Shown here: positions 7,866 to 16,692 of the stretch, piece by piece
How positions within the stretch are numbered: the first letter of the stretch is position 1
Layout of the letters: each line of letters starts with the position of its first letter
Assembly: GCA_019828545.1 (NCBI GenBank)
Contig: JACVRA010000744.1
Location: 1 to 16,692 of the forward strand
Direction of reading: 5' to 3'
Length of the DNA stretch: 16,692 bases
DNA from: Paracamarosporium sp. OC-R06-R3
Lineage: Eukaryota > Ascomycota > Dothideomycetes > Pleosporales > Didymosphaeriaceae
Notes under the pieces: generated by a model
Told to the model about the DNA's origin: nothing
Database searches by the model: none
Seen by the model: the letters and a program-made list of their open reading frames with translations, nothing else
Made by a program: the position numbers and the translations under genes

Positions 7866-9668
7866 TCCGGTTGCAAAGGACTCAATAAGTGTCGCGGTGA
7901 GGCAGAGCGGACAGGACGCAGTGGAAAAGTATGGGATTGAACTGAGGCTGTTCTATCTAGGAGCTATCGAAGGTACAGGTACGCAAGAGTCAACAACGCT
8001 AGTCCTGGACAGCTAGAAAGTAAGTCGCAACCACGCCGCAGTAAGAGCAACTATCTTGCAGGGTAAGAGCCATAAACCGTGACAATAAGACATATACCTA
8101 ATGGCGTGCGGCTAAGATAAAGAGTACTACAGCAAGACTCTCTAATAGAGAATACAAAGAGTAATCTTAGTGGTTACTACCTTGTTACAAACGTCCTTCA
8201 CATGAAGGATCTGAACTACATAGGTGCTGTTGAGGCAGGTACACCCAATAGGGTGGTGGCAGGTGCCAAGGCACTATTGTTTATCTAGCTTCCCTCCAGT
8301 AGCTTTGACAATCAATCTTACATCACACTTCTACAAATCATCAGGTGCTACTAGCGGGATATACTATGACTAGCTTACACACCCACCCGCCGATATTGTA
8401 GAGTATACTCGTGGTTAGTAACGCGATCCGTGGAAGGTTTGCGAGATCACTACTGAGGTAGTAGCTTTCTGTTAGATCTATACGTTCCTCTGATGTTACA
8501 AGTGTAACGGAAAGTGGTATAGATAGGCGAATTAAAGCTAGACTGTTTCATCTTAAAACTCGTTGTAAGTTAATGTTCGACATTTACACTACTTCTGAAG
8601 GAATAAGTAAGATACAAGTTCTCGCTTAATGCGCTAAGCAAGTGGTTGATTGGTTGCTAGAAGCACACTGGGACATTGGTCTAATCGTGACACCGCGCGA
8701 ATGTACAGCATAACTACAATGCTATATCGCATTGCTGTGTCGATTACCAGACCGTATCACCGTCAACCATCAAGCCGTGGTGAACGAGTAACCTATCTCC
8801 CTGGGGCTGGCGCGCATCTAACCCGATGCGTCTCGTTTAGGAATCGCGCTAGATTCTGCCCTCTACCTATGCCCTGTTTTCGCCTAGGCTCGCGAAACAG
8901 CTTAAATCCGCTTGTTTTAAGTATAGCGTGGATACTCTTCGTGAACTTCATCTTCCTTATTGAACTATATTATTGCGTATAGAGATTAATGCTACATGTG
9001 ACGGTCTGGTATGCTGACAGGTCACATGACCGTGCTTGGGGGCGCGCCTACCTGACGGCTGGGCGCAACCACCTCAGGTGGAAGGTTGTTCCGGGCCAGG
9101 CAGCGCACAAAAGCGCAACAGCCCTATGTACCTGGAGTCTCCTCATCTTAGTGTAGCTGAAATAGAGCCAACCTACCTCATCTACTTCTTTTGATGTAGG
9201 AGACCGAGCTCGTCCTCACACTACAGAACTTTTAATCTAGAGGCTAACGAATGCATGTCTGTGCTCTTAACGAGCAAGGATTAAAACTGTCCAATGTGGA
9301 CGCATTTTTCGCATTTTTGGCTTGCTTATTGTAAGCATAGATATACATTGGTCAGCCTTTGAATTGGATAGTCCTATAGCATTAATTCCTATATGCAGTT
9401 TACTAAGTGGCCTAAACATTTCGCAAGCCGTAAATGTGCTCACATCGCGCACATAATCTGACAACCACGCCATGATGAGCCAAGGCTCTAGCAAGTAGCG
9501 CAGGTGGTGGAGAAGCTGATAGAGAGGAGTGTTCAAGGATTATCGTCGTTCTGTAGTGGCTACATATTCGGGCTAGTCTAATGCAGTTAGATCTAGAGAA
9601 TTTCCTACTGCTAGAGGGGTGAGGGGCTGCTCCCTAGAATGCTAAGAAGCTGGATACCTTATAAGGCT
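7866..9668. other. Gene-free region, likely decayed repeat DNA
   Basis: No supported gene. Stops are dense in all frames. Isolated frames of 89 and 110 codons (minus 9267-9536; plus 8650-8982) have no domain and no splice partners. A GC-rich patch with GTCACATGAC lies at about 9020-9110, and CATGTGAC at about 8995 forms a loose inverted pair with it; this could be part of an old mobile element. No terminal repeats or target duplications were found. Confidence 0.4.
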
Positions 9669-10196
9669 ATGTGTATCTTCTCGTCATCGCAATCATTTCT
9701 CCGTCCCAAAATTCCACCTCTCGTGCAGCTAGCATTTAAGCATAAACTCTAAGTACAAAGAAAAACGGGATAGCTACCCCTACATTCTCTTGTCGAAGTT
9801 AATTCCAAAACTAGTATTTCAGGTGCAATACTTTGCTGCAAAACTTATTCGCAAACACCTAGCTTAGAACGAATATTCAAGCACAAAAAGGCTAAGGAAT
9901 TCGCTTACAGAATTTTCAATGTCGGCGATCATTTGTATCTTGTCGTCAAATCTTCTTCCCACGTCACGCAACTCCGTAAAGTGAATTTTGACATAGTCAA
10001 TAAGAAGATAGAAATAGAGGTAGATGATGACGAATACAAGAAGGCTCTAGAGGGTTATATGCGCGAAAAAAAACAATTTGTAAGGATTCTCAACACGACT
10101 TTCCGTTGCTACGAACACCCCAGACCCTACGTGCTCATCCCCTCACTTGCAGAAGAAACCGTTCCCTGGAGACAAGGAGGCATGTCAAGCGTCTAG
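9669..10196 (+). pseudogene. Small degenerate gene of unknown function
   Basis: From ATG 9669 one frame runs 27 codons (MCIFSSSQSFLRPKIPPLVQ...), meets TAA (9750-9752) and TAG (9771-9773), then stays open for 140 codons to the stop at 10194-10196. The open part looks like real protein: KEFAYRIFNVGDHLYLVV, a hydrophilic KVNFDIVNKKIEIEVDDDEY stretch and an RCYEHPRPYVLIPS segment. It has no ATG near its start. Both stops are one C-to-T change from Gln codons (CAA, CAG). An intron from GTACAA (9753) to TTTCAG (9823) would remove the TAG but not the TAA, which lies just before the donor. I do not recognise the family. It could be a decayed gene, or a gene whose true first exon lies elsewhere. Confidence 0.4.
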
Positions 10197-11324
10197 AGAA
10201 GCGAGGCTACTCATTAGTAACTTGGGCAGGGAGTGCGCTGCACAAGTATAGAATGAATACATGGAGTGGGAGAGGTGCTTGTGCTCGTATAGCAGCTCGA
10301 CGGTCTGCTCTGTAAGGTCATGTCGCTAAGAACAGTGTCCTTGCATCCGACTCGACCACATTTAGTTGCGCAATTAATTAGCGAAGTATAGTGTCGATAT
10401 TGCGATTGGCCATTAGCAGACCCTGTGGATAAAGAATAATAAGGATACAAGGAGGCTTTTTTTTTCCGACGCTGTCCGTCTGTTGAAAAGTACATTACCA
10501 TACATTTGCAGCGAATCCAAAGGAGACCGTTGACGAGCAGAACCAAAAAAAGTCGCAGATTAGTAACAGTATAGCACTTACAGCATAGCTTCAACTCTGC
10601 AGTCTGGAGGCGACCCACCGAGTTCAACACCAGGCCCAACACCTACTCCACCAATCAAGTATCCTTATCTAGTCCCTAAGAAGCTAAGCCAATGGGGGTG
10701 TTGGTAGGCTGCATTCGAAGCACTTTGTGCTCCGATTAAGACCTGGCGGATTGGGCCAAGTCGCTCCGGGATCGTTCGGACCGTGGGATGTTCCACAGAA
10801 GTGGATTCGCGCATTCGAGATCAGAGCACTGCAAACACTGCACTCTCTCCGCTGATACTGGCACATCTACAACGCTGTTACGGACGTTTAGAATACGGTA
10901 CTGATAGTCATCTACGAATAATACGCAACAAGGGTATACAGAATGCATACCAAGCTGTCAATAGTGAATAAAGAAACCCGTTCGCTGCCAGAACACTCTA
11001 CCACTGCTCTCGAATTTAGACATGTTGCAGTACCTATCAGGGGCCCGTTCGCGTCGACATCTCGCTTACTGTAAGGTGTCTGACAGCAATGCTGGTCTTC
11101 CCCGTTCGCCCAAGCCATTCAATAACACATTAATGCGATACGATACATAGTAGGTGAAATTTCGTTCGCGTTATGATTGCAAGATTCGGGCGAGATTAGC
11201 AACACGGGCGCATTTGGCAAGCCTGGTACCAGTAGCGTGAGCGGGTTTAGCAGCGTCGCCCCACTGTATCTGTTTCTGCTGACTTACCGGTACCTAGACG
11301 AGCCGATCGCCTGCGCGCAAATAA
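10197..11324. other. Gene-free region
   Basis: No supported gene. A plus-strand stretch at about 10690-10880 (including PGSFGPWDVPQKWIRAFEI) looks weakly coding but hits a TGA and further stops; it may be a decayed fragment. A 142-codon minus-strand frame at 10214-10642 depends on a T-run and has no domain. No RNA gene was recognised. Confidence 0.4.
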
Positions 11325-11381
11325 TAAGCTGTCAAACATTCCGTAAGCTGTCAAACATTCCGTAAGCTGTCAATCATTCCG
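11325..11381. repeat. Three tandem copies of a 19-bp unit
   Basis: The unit TAAGCTGTCAAACATTCCG occurs at 11325-11343, 11344-11362 and 11363-11381; the third copy differs by one base (AAT for AAA). The array ends 169 nt before the start codon at 11551, so it may be a minisatellite or a set of protein-binding sites in that promoter. There are no other copies in the window that I could see. Confidence 0.9.
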
Positions 11382-11550
11382 TACAGCAACGCCATGGGAT
11401 CTAGCGTTTTGATCAATAAGAGTCATACAAAAACGATCTCCGGTGATTGAAGCTCCGAACTAAATCCAAGCTCGAGATAACCCGACACGCCACCACTCCA
11501 TTAACTACAACGCTACACCTTCAGTCTTCCACGACACCTCAACACCCACC

Positions 11551-13533
11551 ATGAGCATACCACCTGTCGAAGGTATGGTGGATTTGCCAACATTGGGCAA
11601 GATCTTCGAGGTTCTTGGGACGAGCGAGGTGAGTCGATCCCCACACTCTCCTGCAGGGCAAAAGCTTTGACGTTATCAGCTTTTGCAACGCCCAAGCTAT
11701 GCGCGTTCTATAATTTTCCTCTAATACTGTAGCATAACATAGTAGAGACAGCTGATAAAATACATGTAAAGGATCGCGAGGACAAGGACCTGGCGGCGTG
11801 GATTAAGGAGAACTATCTTCCCGACGACTTCAATGGAGACATCGAAGGTGGCTGCCCCATAAATGATACTGAGGGTTTCGTAAGGTTGTATGATGCTTAC
11901 AAGCGCGTTCGTGCCCTCACTAATCGTGCCCAAGACAAGTGGCCGCAGGTCTTACCATCTTTCTATTAGAGACGTCTTAGCTAACCTCATGATCAGGTTC
12001 TTCGACCGTAGGTGGAAAAAAATGACTGCAGCCCAAGTCACAAAGATTGCTACGAGTGACGACGCTACACCGCTTTCTAGACCCTCTGCTAGGAACACTG
12101 TGGAGCCTTCATCAGTAGACGCAGATACTGCGGCTCAAGTGGGGACGGTATCATCTACTGTCCTCAACTATACAGCGGAGCATTGTACTTCGGAACCTTC
12201 TGCAGAAGGTACGTATATCCTGTTCTGTTGATACTCATTGTTTGAGATTTTAAGATCTATGTCAATTTGGATGAAGATGGTCGGAAAGGTTGACAATATA
12301 AAGGGAATATTGCACCGGAGATGATAAAAGAACTAAACACACCTATGACACAACTGAATACGTCGCCAGTTCCGGCTACGCTGAAGTTCAATCCCACACT
12401 GGCCTTATCAGGTTCAGCGGAAGTAGAAACTGAGGCAAGCGACATGGCTGTAGACTTGATTGCCGCTTCAGGTATGTCCCTACCGTAAAGCACATGTATA
12501 TTGTATGAGACATGTTAGTCTCACTAGTAACCTCATTGTCCCGTTCTACTGGCTAAAAGCTTTTGAGTAGCTGTCCTCTTAAGTCGTGCTCTTTCTAACA
12601 CGGCTGTAGTTCTTGCTGCAGAAGTTGCAGCCGAGCGTACCGGTCTTCATGATCTACCTACGGTATATGCACCTGAATTGAATGATTATTTAATCTACGC
12701 TCATCATCTATAGTCATCTGCACAGAAAAGTAAACGCGGAGCTCCTGACTATGACGCCAATAGGCGATTCGCCCGCGGTAGTGATAATCCTCGTAAGAAG
12801 TCTCGGAGAGGTCACGGTGGACGAGGGCGCCAGAACAAACCACTTGTGATTGAGCATATACATTCCAACAGCAGCGTCGACGACGACGACGACAACCCCT
12901 TGGTCTCTGGCAACGTAGTCACCCACCCCCACACTGATGCAGAAATGGCCGACGCTTCCTTTGAGAAACCAAAGGCTACCCCAACGAACGTTCGTGCTAC
13001 TCGTCGGCAGACGCATCTCTCTAGGGGCAGCGATGCTCCTACTGCCTCTCCACAGGCCTCTTGTACCCGTGCTATGTCAGAAGAGATTGGCTCTGAGAAA
13101 CCTCGCGCTAGTAGTGATGCCACCGCTGCAGACGATCAGAATGTAAGTGTTATCGTCACGCGTTCTACCATAGACCTCTACTTATCATAATGCTTTTATC
13201 TAGAATACAGCGCCTCCAGCCAACAAAGGTGCAACGATTACCGAAAACGGTAGCGCCATCATGGAACACAAGCAGGAGACTGCAGAACGGAAGATAATGG
13301 TGCAGGATCCCCCTGAAGTCAATTACTTTGCTCGTGTAAATACCGGCAACAAATCTTTTGAAATCTCTCTTGATGACACCTGCGTAGGTAACGACAAACG
13401 GCTCAAGAGCGATATCCTCGGGTACGCTGCGTGGATGGAGGAGATAGGTGACAGGTCGAAGAGCGTTACGTTTGATACCTGGTGCAGCATCTACAGCTGG
13501 GGTCGCAAGAAGCAGTTACAATTAGTCGTGTAA
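11551..13533 (+). CDS. Hypothetical multi-exon protein with Asp run and basic Arg/Gly tract
   Basis: Function unknown. The start ATG (CACCATGAG) opens exon 1 at 11551-11628, ending at GTGAGT. Exon 2 starts at 11733 (acidic, AAWIKENYLPDDFNGDIEGG). Later exons are about 11997-12208, 12304-12471, 12610-12662, 12714-13142 and 13204-13533, with donors GTACGT, GTATGT, GTATAT and GTAAGT. The exon 2/3 joint is unresolved: the natural acceptor (GCTAAC...GATCAG, 11996) is out of phase with a donor at 11949. A donor at 11888 (GTATGA) fits in phase and gives 474 residues. A 11949-12045 intron also fits and gives 478. The middle is Ser/Thr/Ala-rich and probably disordered. At 12729-12840 there is a basic tract (RKKSRRGHGGRGRQNK) resembling a nuclear-localisation or nucleic-acid-binding tail, followed by five Asp (GAC repeat 12879-12893). 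The last exon looks folded (FEISLDDTCVGND, FDTWCSIYSWGRKK). No signal peptide. Intron 12472-12609 may hide a small exon. Confidence 0.6.
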
Positions 13534-13887
13534 AAACGGGCTGGGAGAGGCGTCGCGCTAACTAGAAGCACTTCGGTCTTTTGAAGCTATAATATTGACG
13601 GTCAATCTTAAGAACGCAGCGTGAATCCAAATTTAGGATTTTTGGCATCTAAAAGCCTCATGAACAGGCCTCTGGCGTCGGACGGTGTCCTATTAATTCT
13701 TGCCTCTGCATTTTGGCGGTCTTTTCAAATGTGCGTCTAAGGACTCTTGTTACTGCGATGCATGACCCAAGCTCTACAAAGCTCTTCTTGCATTCGCGAT
13801 AGATAGTCCTTTAGTGGAAACTTATACTAGCCAGACATACGCCAAACTTATCCCAGCTTGTCGTGCGGTTCATGTTACTCAAAGTAA

Positions 13888-15368
13888 GGCCGCAAAGTCT
13901 GCAAAGCCCTAGAAGGTTTTGGCATTCAGGACCCGCAAGAACAATTATGGGTGTGGCTCGCTGGTACAAAAATTTGTACGAGGTATGAATGTGGCTTCAA
14001 GGCTGTAATGTATGACACCGAAACTGGTAGTCATCGCTCTACAGGTATGCGACACGATCAATCAGGGTGATAATTAGACGTTATTCATGATCAGAACTTT
14101 AGATTGAAAAGGAAATTTCTGATAAAGCAGGTATACGATTGCGCTCCCTTGTCATAGGCCTAGTTGAGATATAGACGGAGTAGGGTAAGACACATTTAAC
14201 ACTATCACCAGCAGGGATGATGTAGACTATGTATCAGTGCAATAATTGATTTGTTGCATACAACCTGTGGAAGGAATCGGACTGTACTGAGGCAACTGTG
14301 TGTTTTGCAGAAGGCGAGGGAGTAAACCTCGGCGCGTACGCTTCCTACTATTTGTATCCTCTTTGCTGTATGACCACTGCCTTCGCTGGAATCATCGTGA
14401 GTATCTTGCGCTATTGACCAAAAACGTCTCGCATATATTATTCATGTGCGCCTCCGGGTTTGACTCGCCCACATTAAATCGTACCCTGGCAACGCTATGT
14501 CTGCCCTTGGGCTGTTGTAAAAACAATGTGTTCCAAAAGTATATATATAGGACCCATAAGAAGATTCTTGAATGTTGTGGGAGTAATTCAGAACGTGAGT
14601 AAGGTAGTCGCATGGTATTCTAAGACGCTCTCCATGTTAATAAATTCTACACGTGTCTCCTTTGCCTATCTCTGTAGACGGAGGATAGACACGTTTTCAA
14701 TGAGGATAAACTATTACACTGTGCAAAAGCGAGTGAGATCGCAATCTATAAGGAGAGCGCGTTGTCGAACCTTGATTTAAACTCTTGCGACGAAACAGGG
14801 CTTACAAGACAAGAATGTAGAGCAGAGGAGGTGCTCGAGCGCGGAGAAGATACAAAACACCTTTCCTTCGTTCAAGGCGGCAAAGATCTTGAATTAGGGT
14901 CCCGTAGCGCCAGAAACACGGTTGCTGTGGTAGTAGTGTGATATCCCCTCTTTCAGGGTCTGTCCGGGTCTCGGACACCGACGCGTTGCATGGCATGCAG
15001 AACGCTGACAGGCCAGCTTCGAGGTCGTCGATCAGGTATGAGCCTCGCATTACTGACAACGGATGGATGGATGGATGACGATAATTGCTACAAGGCTGTG
15101 GTATAGGAATCAAGCCTACGCTTGCAAAAAACTCTGCCAGATCGTTCTTGTCTCATTCCTCAAGTAGGTTGACTACATCGACGTGCCCGAACGGGGTGAG
15201 TGTGGAGGGGTTCAGACGTGGCTTCAAACTACAACAGGCGCAAAAAATTCAGCAACGCTGCCTCTGTGGCCACCCGCATCGCGAGGGCGAGTGAATGTCG
15301 AGTGGCACTATCACGGCCTGAGATTCGATCAACGTCGCGCAGTGCGATGTTGTAACTACGTCACATAG
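13888..15368 (+). pseudogene. Split gene remnant of unknown function, interrupted by a stop
   Basis: Several coding-like exons follow each other on the plus strand with matching phases: 13888-14044 (contains LWVWLAGTKICTRYECGFKA, donor GTATGC), 14311-14400 (after TTTTGCAG; YYLYPLCCMTTAFAGI), 14551-14594 (donor GTGAGTAAG), 14678-14903 (after CTCTGTAG; a 75-codon charged stretch starting TEDRHVFNEDK), 14957-15035 (after CTCTTTCAG; donor GTATGAG) and 15095 onward (LWYRNQAYACKKLCQ). In the last exon, TAG at 15165-15167 breaks a frame that then stays open for 66 codons to 15368; TAG is one C-to-T change from CAG. Alternatively an intron 15163-15214 (GTAGGT...TTCAG) joins in phase to a short CxCGH-containing tail ending at 15294. 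No start codon is clear, and the intron after 14044 would be long (266 nt). No family recognised. The translation is moderately Cys-rich. Confidence 0.35.
15061..15077. repeat. (GGAT)4 microsatellite
   Basis: Four GGAT units followed by G, inside the proposed 59-nt intron 15036-15094. It is short and probably without function. Confidence 0.9.
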
Positions 15369-15586
15369 TTTCTATAAGGCAGGCACCACCTAGTGCACGG
15401 ACTATAGTCAACAAGACTATCCCGCCCTCTTACCTTCTCAGGGAGACNNCACACTCCTTTCTGCAGATAGCAATACAGCCTTGTTGTTGTTCTTACTTTA
15501 CCTGGCTACTTACAGATGTTCTATCCATATAACACGCGTACAAAATCTACGGTGGTAGTCCCTGAGGGCGACCACCATTTGATTCA
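15369..15586. other. Short spacer containing two undetermined bases
   Basis: Two N bases at 15448-15449 (GGGAGACNNCACAC). They may mark a small assembly gap or a poorly called site. No gene is seen around them. Confidence 0.9.
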
Positions 15587-16602
15587 TTAGATATTGTAGA
15601 TTAGATCATGATTAAAGTGAACGGCCGGGATATGGCCAACATGCAATTTAGCTTGACCACTACCGATACCGCCGAAAAAAAGGGGTACTTCGTCATGAGC
15701 ACCTAGTACCGTGCGTAGCTGACGCACTGGATGTACTACGTCGACTGCCATAGCGTCCGTGGACCCAGGAGCCCGTCGCAGAACAGGTAGTGTGCACGGT
15801 GGAGCGTGTTGCGAAACTGCTCGCAAGCTTGGTCGCTCCAGTGGTAGTCTATATATAGTATTGTGCGGGAGCTTAGCCTGGGACAGCAGTCGTTTGTTGT
15901 TGTAAGATTTGTCTGAAAGAGAGATTCGTGGGTGCTGCATTACTCGCTCGGTCGCCTCTGCCACCCTGTCCGGTAGCACGTCTTGGGGCACTGTTGCCTC
16001 GCTCCACCGCATGGCTCTCCGTTTCCCGATCATTGAGGCGTTCTCTAGTAGGGAAATGCTAGCAGAAGCCTCGAATGTGGAAAACCGCAACCTCATTCAA
16101 CGCCATGACGATTACCTCGTTCACTCTGAGGCCTGGAGTCGCGATTCTCTCGGCTGCGCCGTCCTGGACGACTTCGTCTAGTCGGGCCTGGCTCTCATAC
16201 TCTACGGTCTTTCTGCACCCGTTCGATGTCCTTCTAGACAACCAGATCAATGGCCCCCTCAACAGTCTTTCTAAAACCTAGGATCTGACCTACGCAGGCA
16301 CCGCTGTCTATACACGGTTTGTCGGGGTTCTGCCAGTCTGTCAAACGCTAAGCTCCTTCGCACGGTCGGCTTCACTTCCTCGCATTTGTTCGCACGTTGA
16401 CTAACGTTTCGCCGATGCCTTTGTCCATCATCTCTAGTAGCGTGTAGACTTTATCGACCAGCTTCTTGAATTCTCTCATCGTACACCACTGATACTTGTG
16501 TGTACGTAATCCTTTATATCTTGTTGCCGCGCCACTAGATAGTCTGCTACTCGGGTATCATGTTGACTAGCGCTAGAAGGGAATTGGTTCGATACTTAGG
16601 TA
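15587..16602 (-). pseudogene. Decayed minus-strand coding region
   Basis: Coding-like peptides are scattered over three minus-strand frames with frameshifts and stops between them. From the distal side: 16600-16478 (VADYLVARQQDIKDYV), then 16479-16375 in another frame (MREFKKLVDKVYTLLEMMDK), then after TGA 16374-16372 and TAG 16350-16348 a 37-codon open stretch to TAG 16236. Next comes 16262-16059 (RLDEVVQDGAAERIATPG) in a third frame, and a 169-codon frame at 16096-15587 (RRAMRWSEATVPQDVLPDR). The stops are one C-to-T change from Arg or Gln codons, as expected for RIP or neutral decay. I see no reverse transcriptase, integrase or transposase motif. It may be an old mobile-element gene or a dead host gene. 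Confidence 0.4.
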
Positions 16603-16628
16603 TCATTTCAACTGGTTCTACAAGGTAG
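16548..16628. repeat. Diverged 45-bp-period direct repeat
   Basis: TACTCGGGTATCAT (16548-16561) and TACTTAGGTATCAT (16593-16606) start two similar ~33-bp segments 45 bp apart. Several of their differences are C/T or G/A transitions. On the minus strand the 15-codon period keeps one frame (VEMIPKYR and VNMIPE), so it may be a repeat inside the decayed coding sequence. Confidence 0.4.
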
Positions 16629-16692
16629 TTCAATATTATACTTTGTTAGTGAACATAAATTCTACCGTGTCTTGGCAGTCAATGCACGTCGT

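Noticed and set aside
8650..8982. Plus-strand 110-codon frame with a hydrophobic end
   Set aside because: Isolated in stop-rich DNA, no splice partners, and the start context and composition do not look coding.
9267..9536. Minus-strand 89-codon frame
   Set aside because: No recognisable motif, no splice partner and an AT-rich surrounding; could be chance.
10214..10642. Minus-strand 142-codon frame
   Set aside because: Contains a homopolymer-derived Lys run and a Ser/Thr/Tyr-rich low-complexity end; no domain.
1..16692. tRNA, rRNA or CRISPR array
   Set aside because: No T-loop-like GTTCRANNC with a matching acceptor stem was noticed, no rRNA-like stretch, and the only regular array is the 19-bp tandem without spacers.

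Overview
This window looks like nuclear DNA of a filamentous ascomycete fungus. The genes are broken by many 42-150 nt introns with GT...AG ends and CTAAC/CTGAC-type branch points, start codons sit in CAAAATG or CTAAAATG contexts, and three genes belong to families typical of ascomycetes. A Pleosporales-like plant-associated Dothideomycete is my guess from general style only. All exon models below were built by hand from splice signals and reading-phase agreement.

Left part (1-5372, gene-rich, GC-balanced): a SAM-dependent methyltransferase of the fungal secondary-metabolism type (110-1037, +, one intron) converges on a seven-helix fungal rhodopsin-domain membrane protein (1289-2724, -, six exons). 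Across a 1.5 kb divergent intergenic region, very GC-rich near the membrane-protein start, lies a UstYa/DUF3328-family protein (4238-5372, +, six exons) with both HxxHC motifs intact once spliced. UstYa-like oxidases usually act in fungal RiPP or other secondary-metabolite clusters, so these three genes may be one edge of a biosynthetic cluster. No core enzyme or precursor peptide is visible in the window.

Middle part (5373-11550): mostly AT-richer DNA with few long reading frames. It holds one intact intronless 306-residue gene (6124-7044, +) with a weak resemblance to SMI1/KNR4 (SUKH) proteins, a perfect 19-nt hairpin after it, a likely LTR fragment (7122-7347) with TG...CA-type ends and a TATA box, a degenerate small gene (9669-10196), and a triple 19-bp tandem repeat (11325-11381).

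Right part (11551-16692): a multi-exon gene of unknown function (11551-13533, +) with an Asp run and a basic Arg/Gly tract; a second split gene, probably decaying (13888-15368, +), with several phase-compatible exons and an in-frame TAG; two N bases at 15448-15449; and a minus-strand region (about 15587-16602) of former coding sequence broken by stops and frameshifts. The contrast between an intact left block and a decayed right block fits a 'two-speed' fungal genome with possible RIP, but RIP was not measured here.
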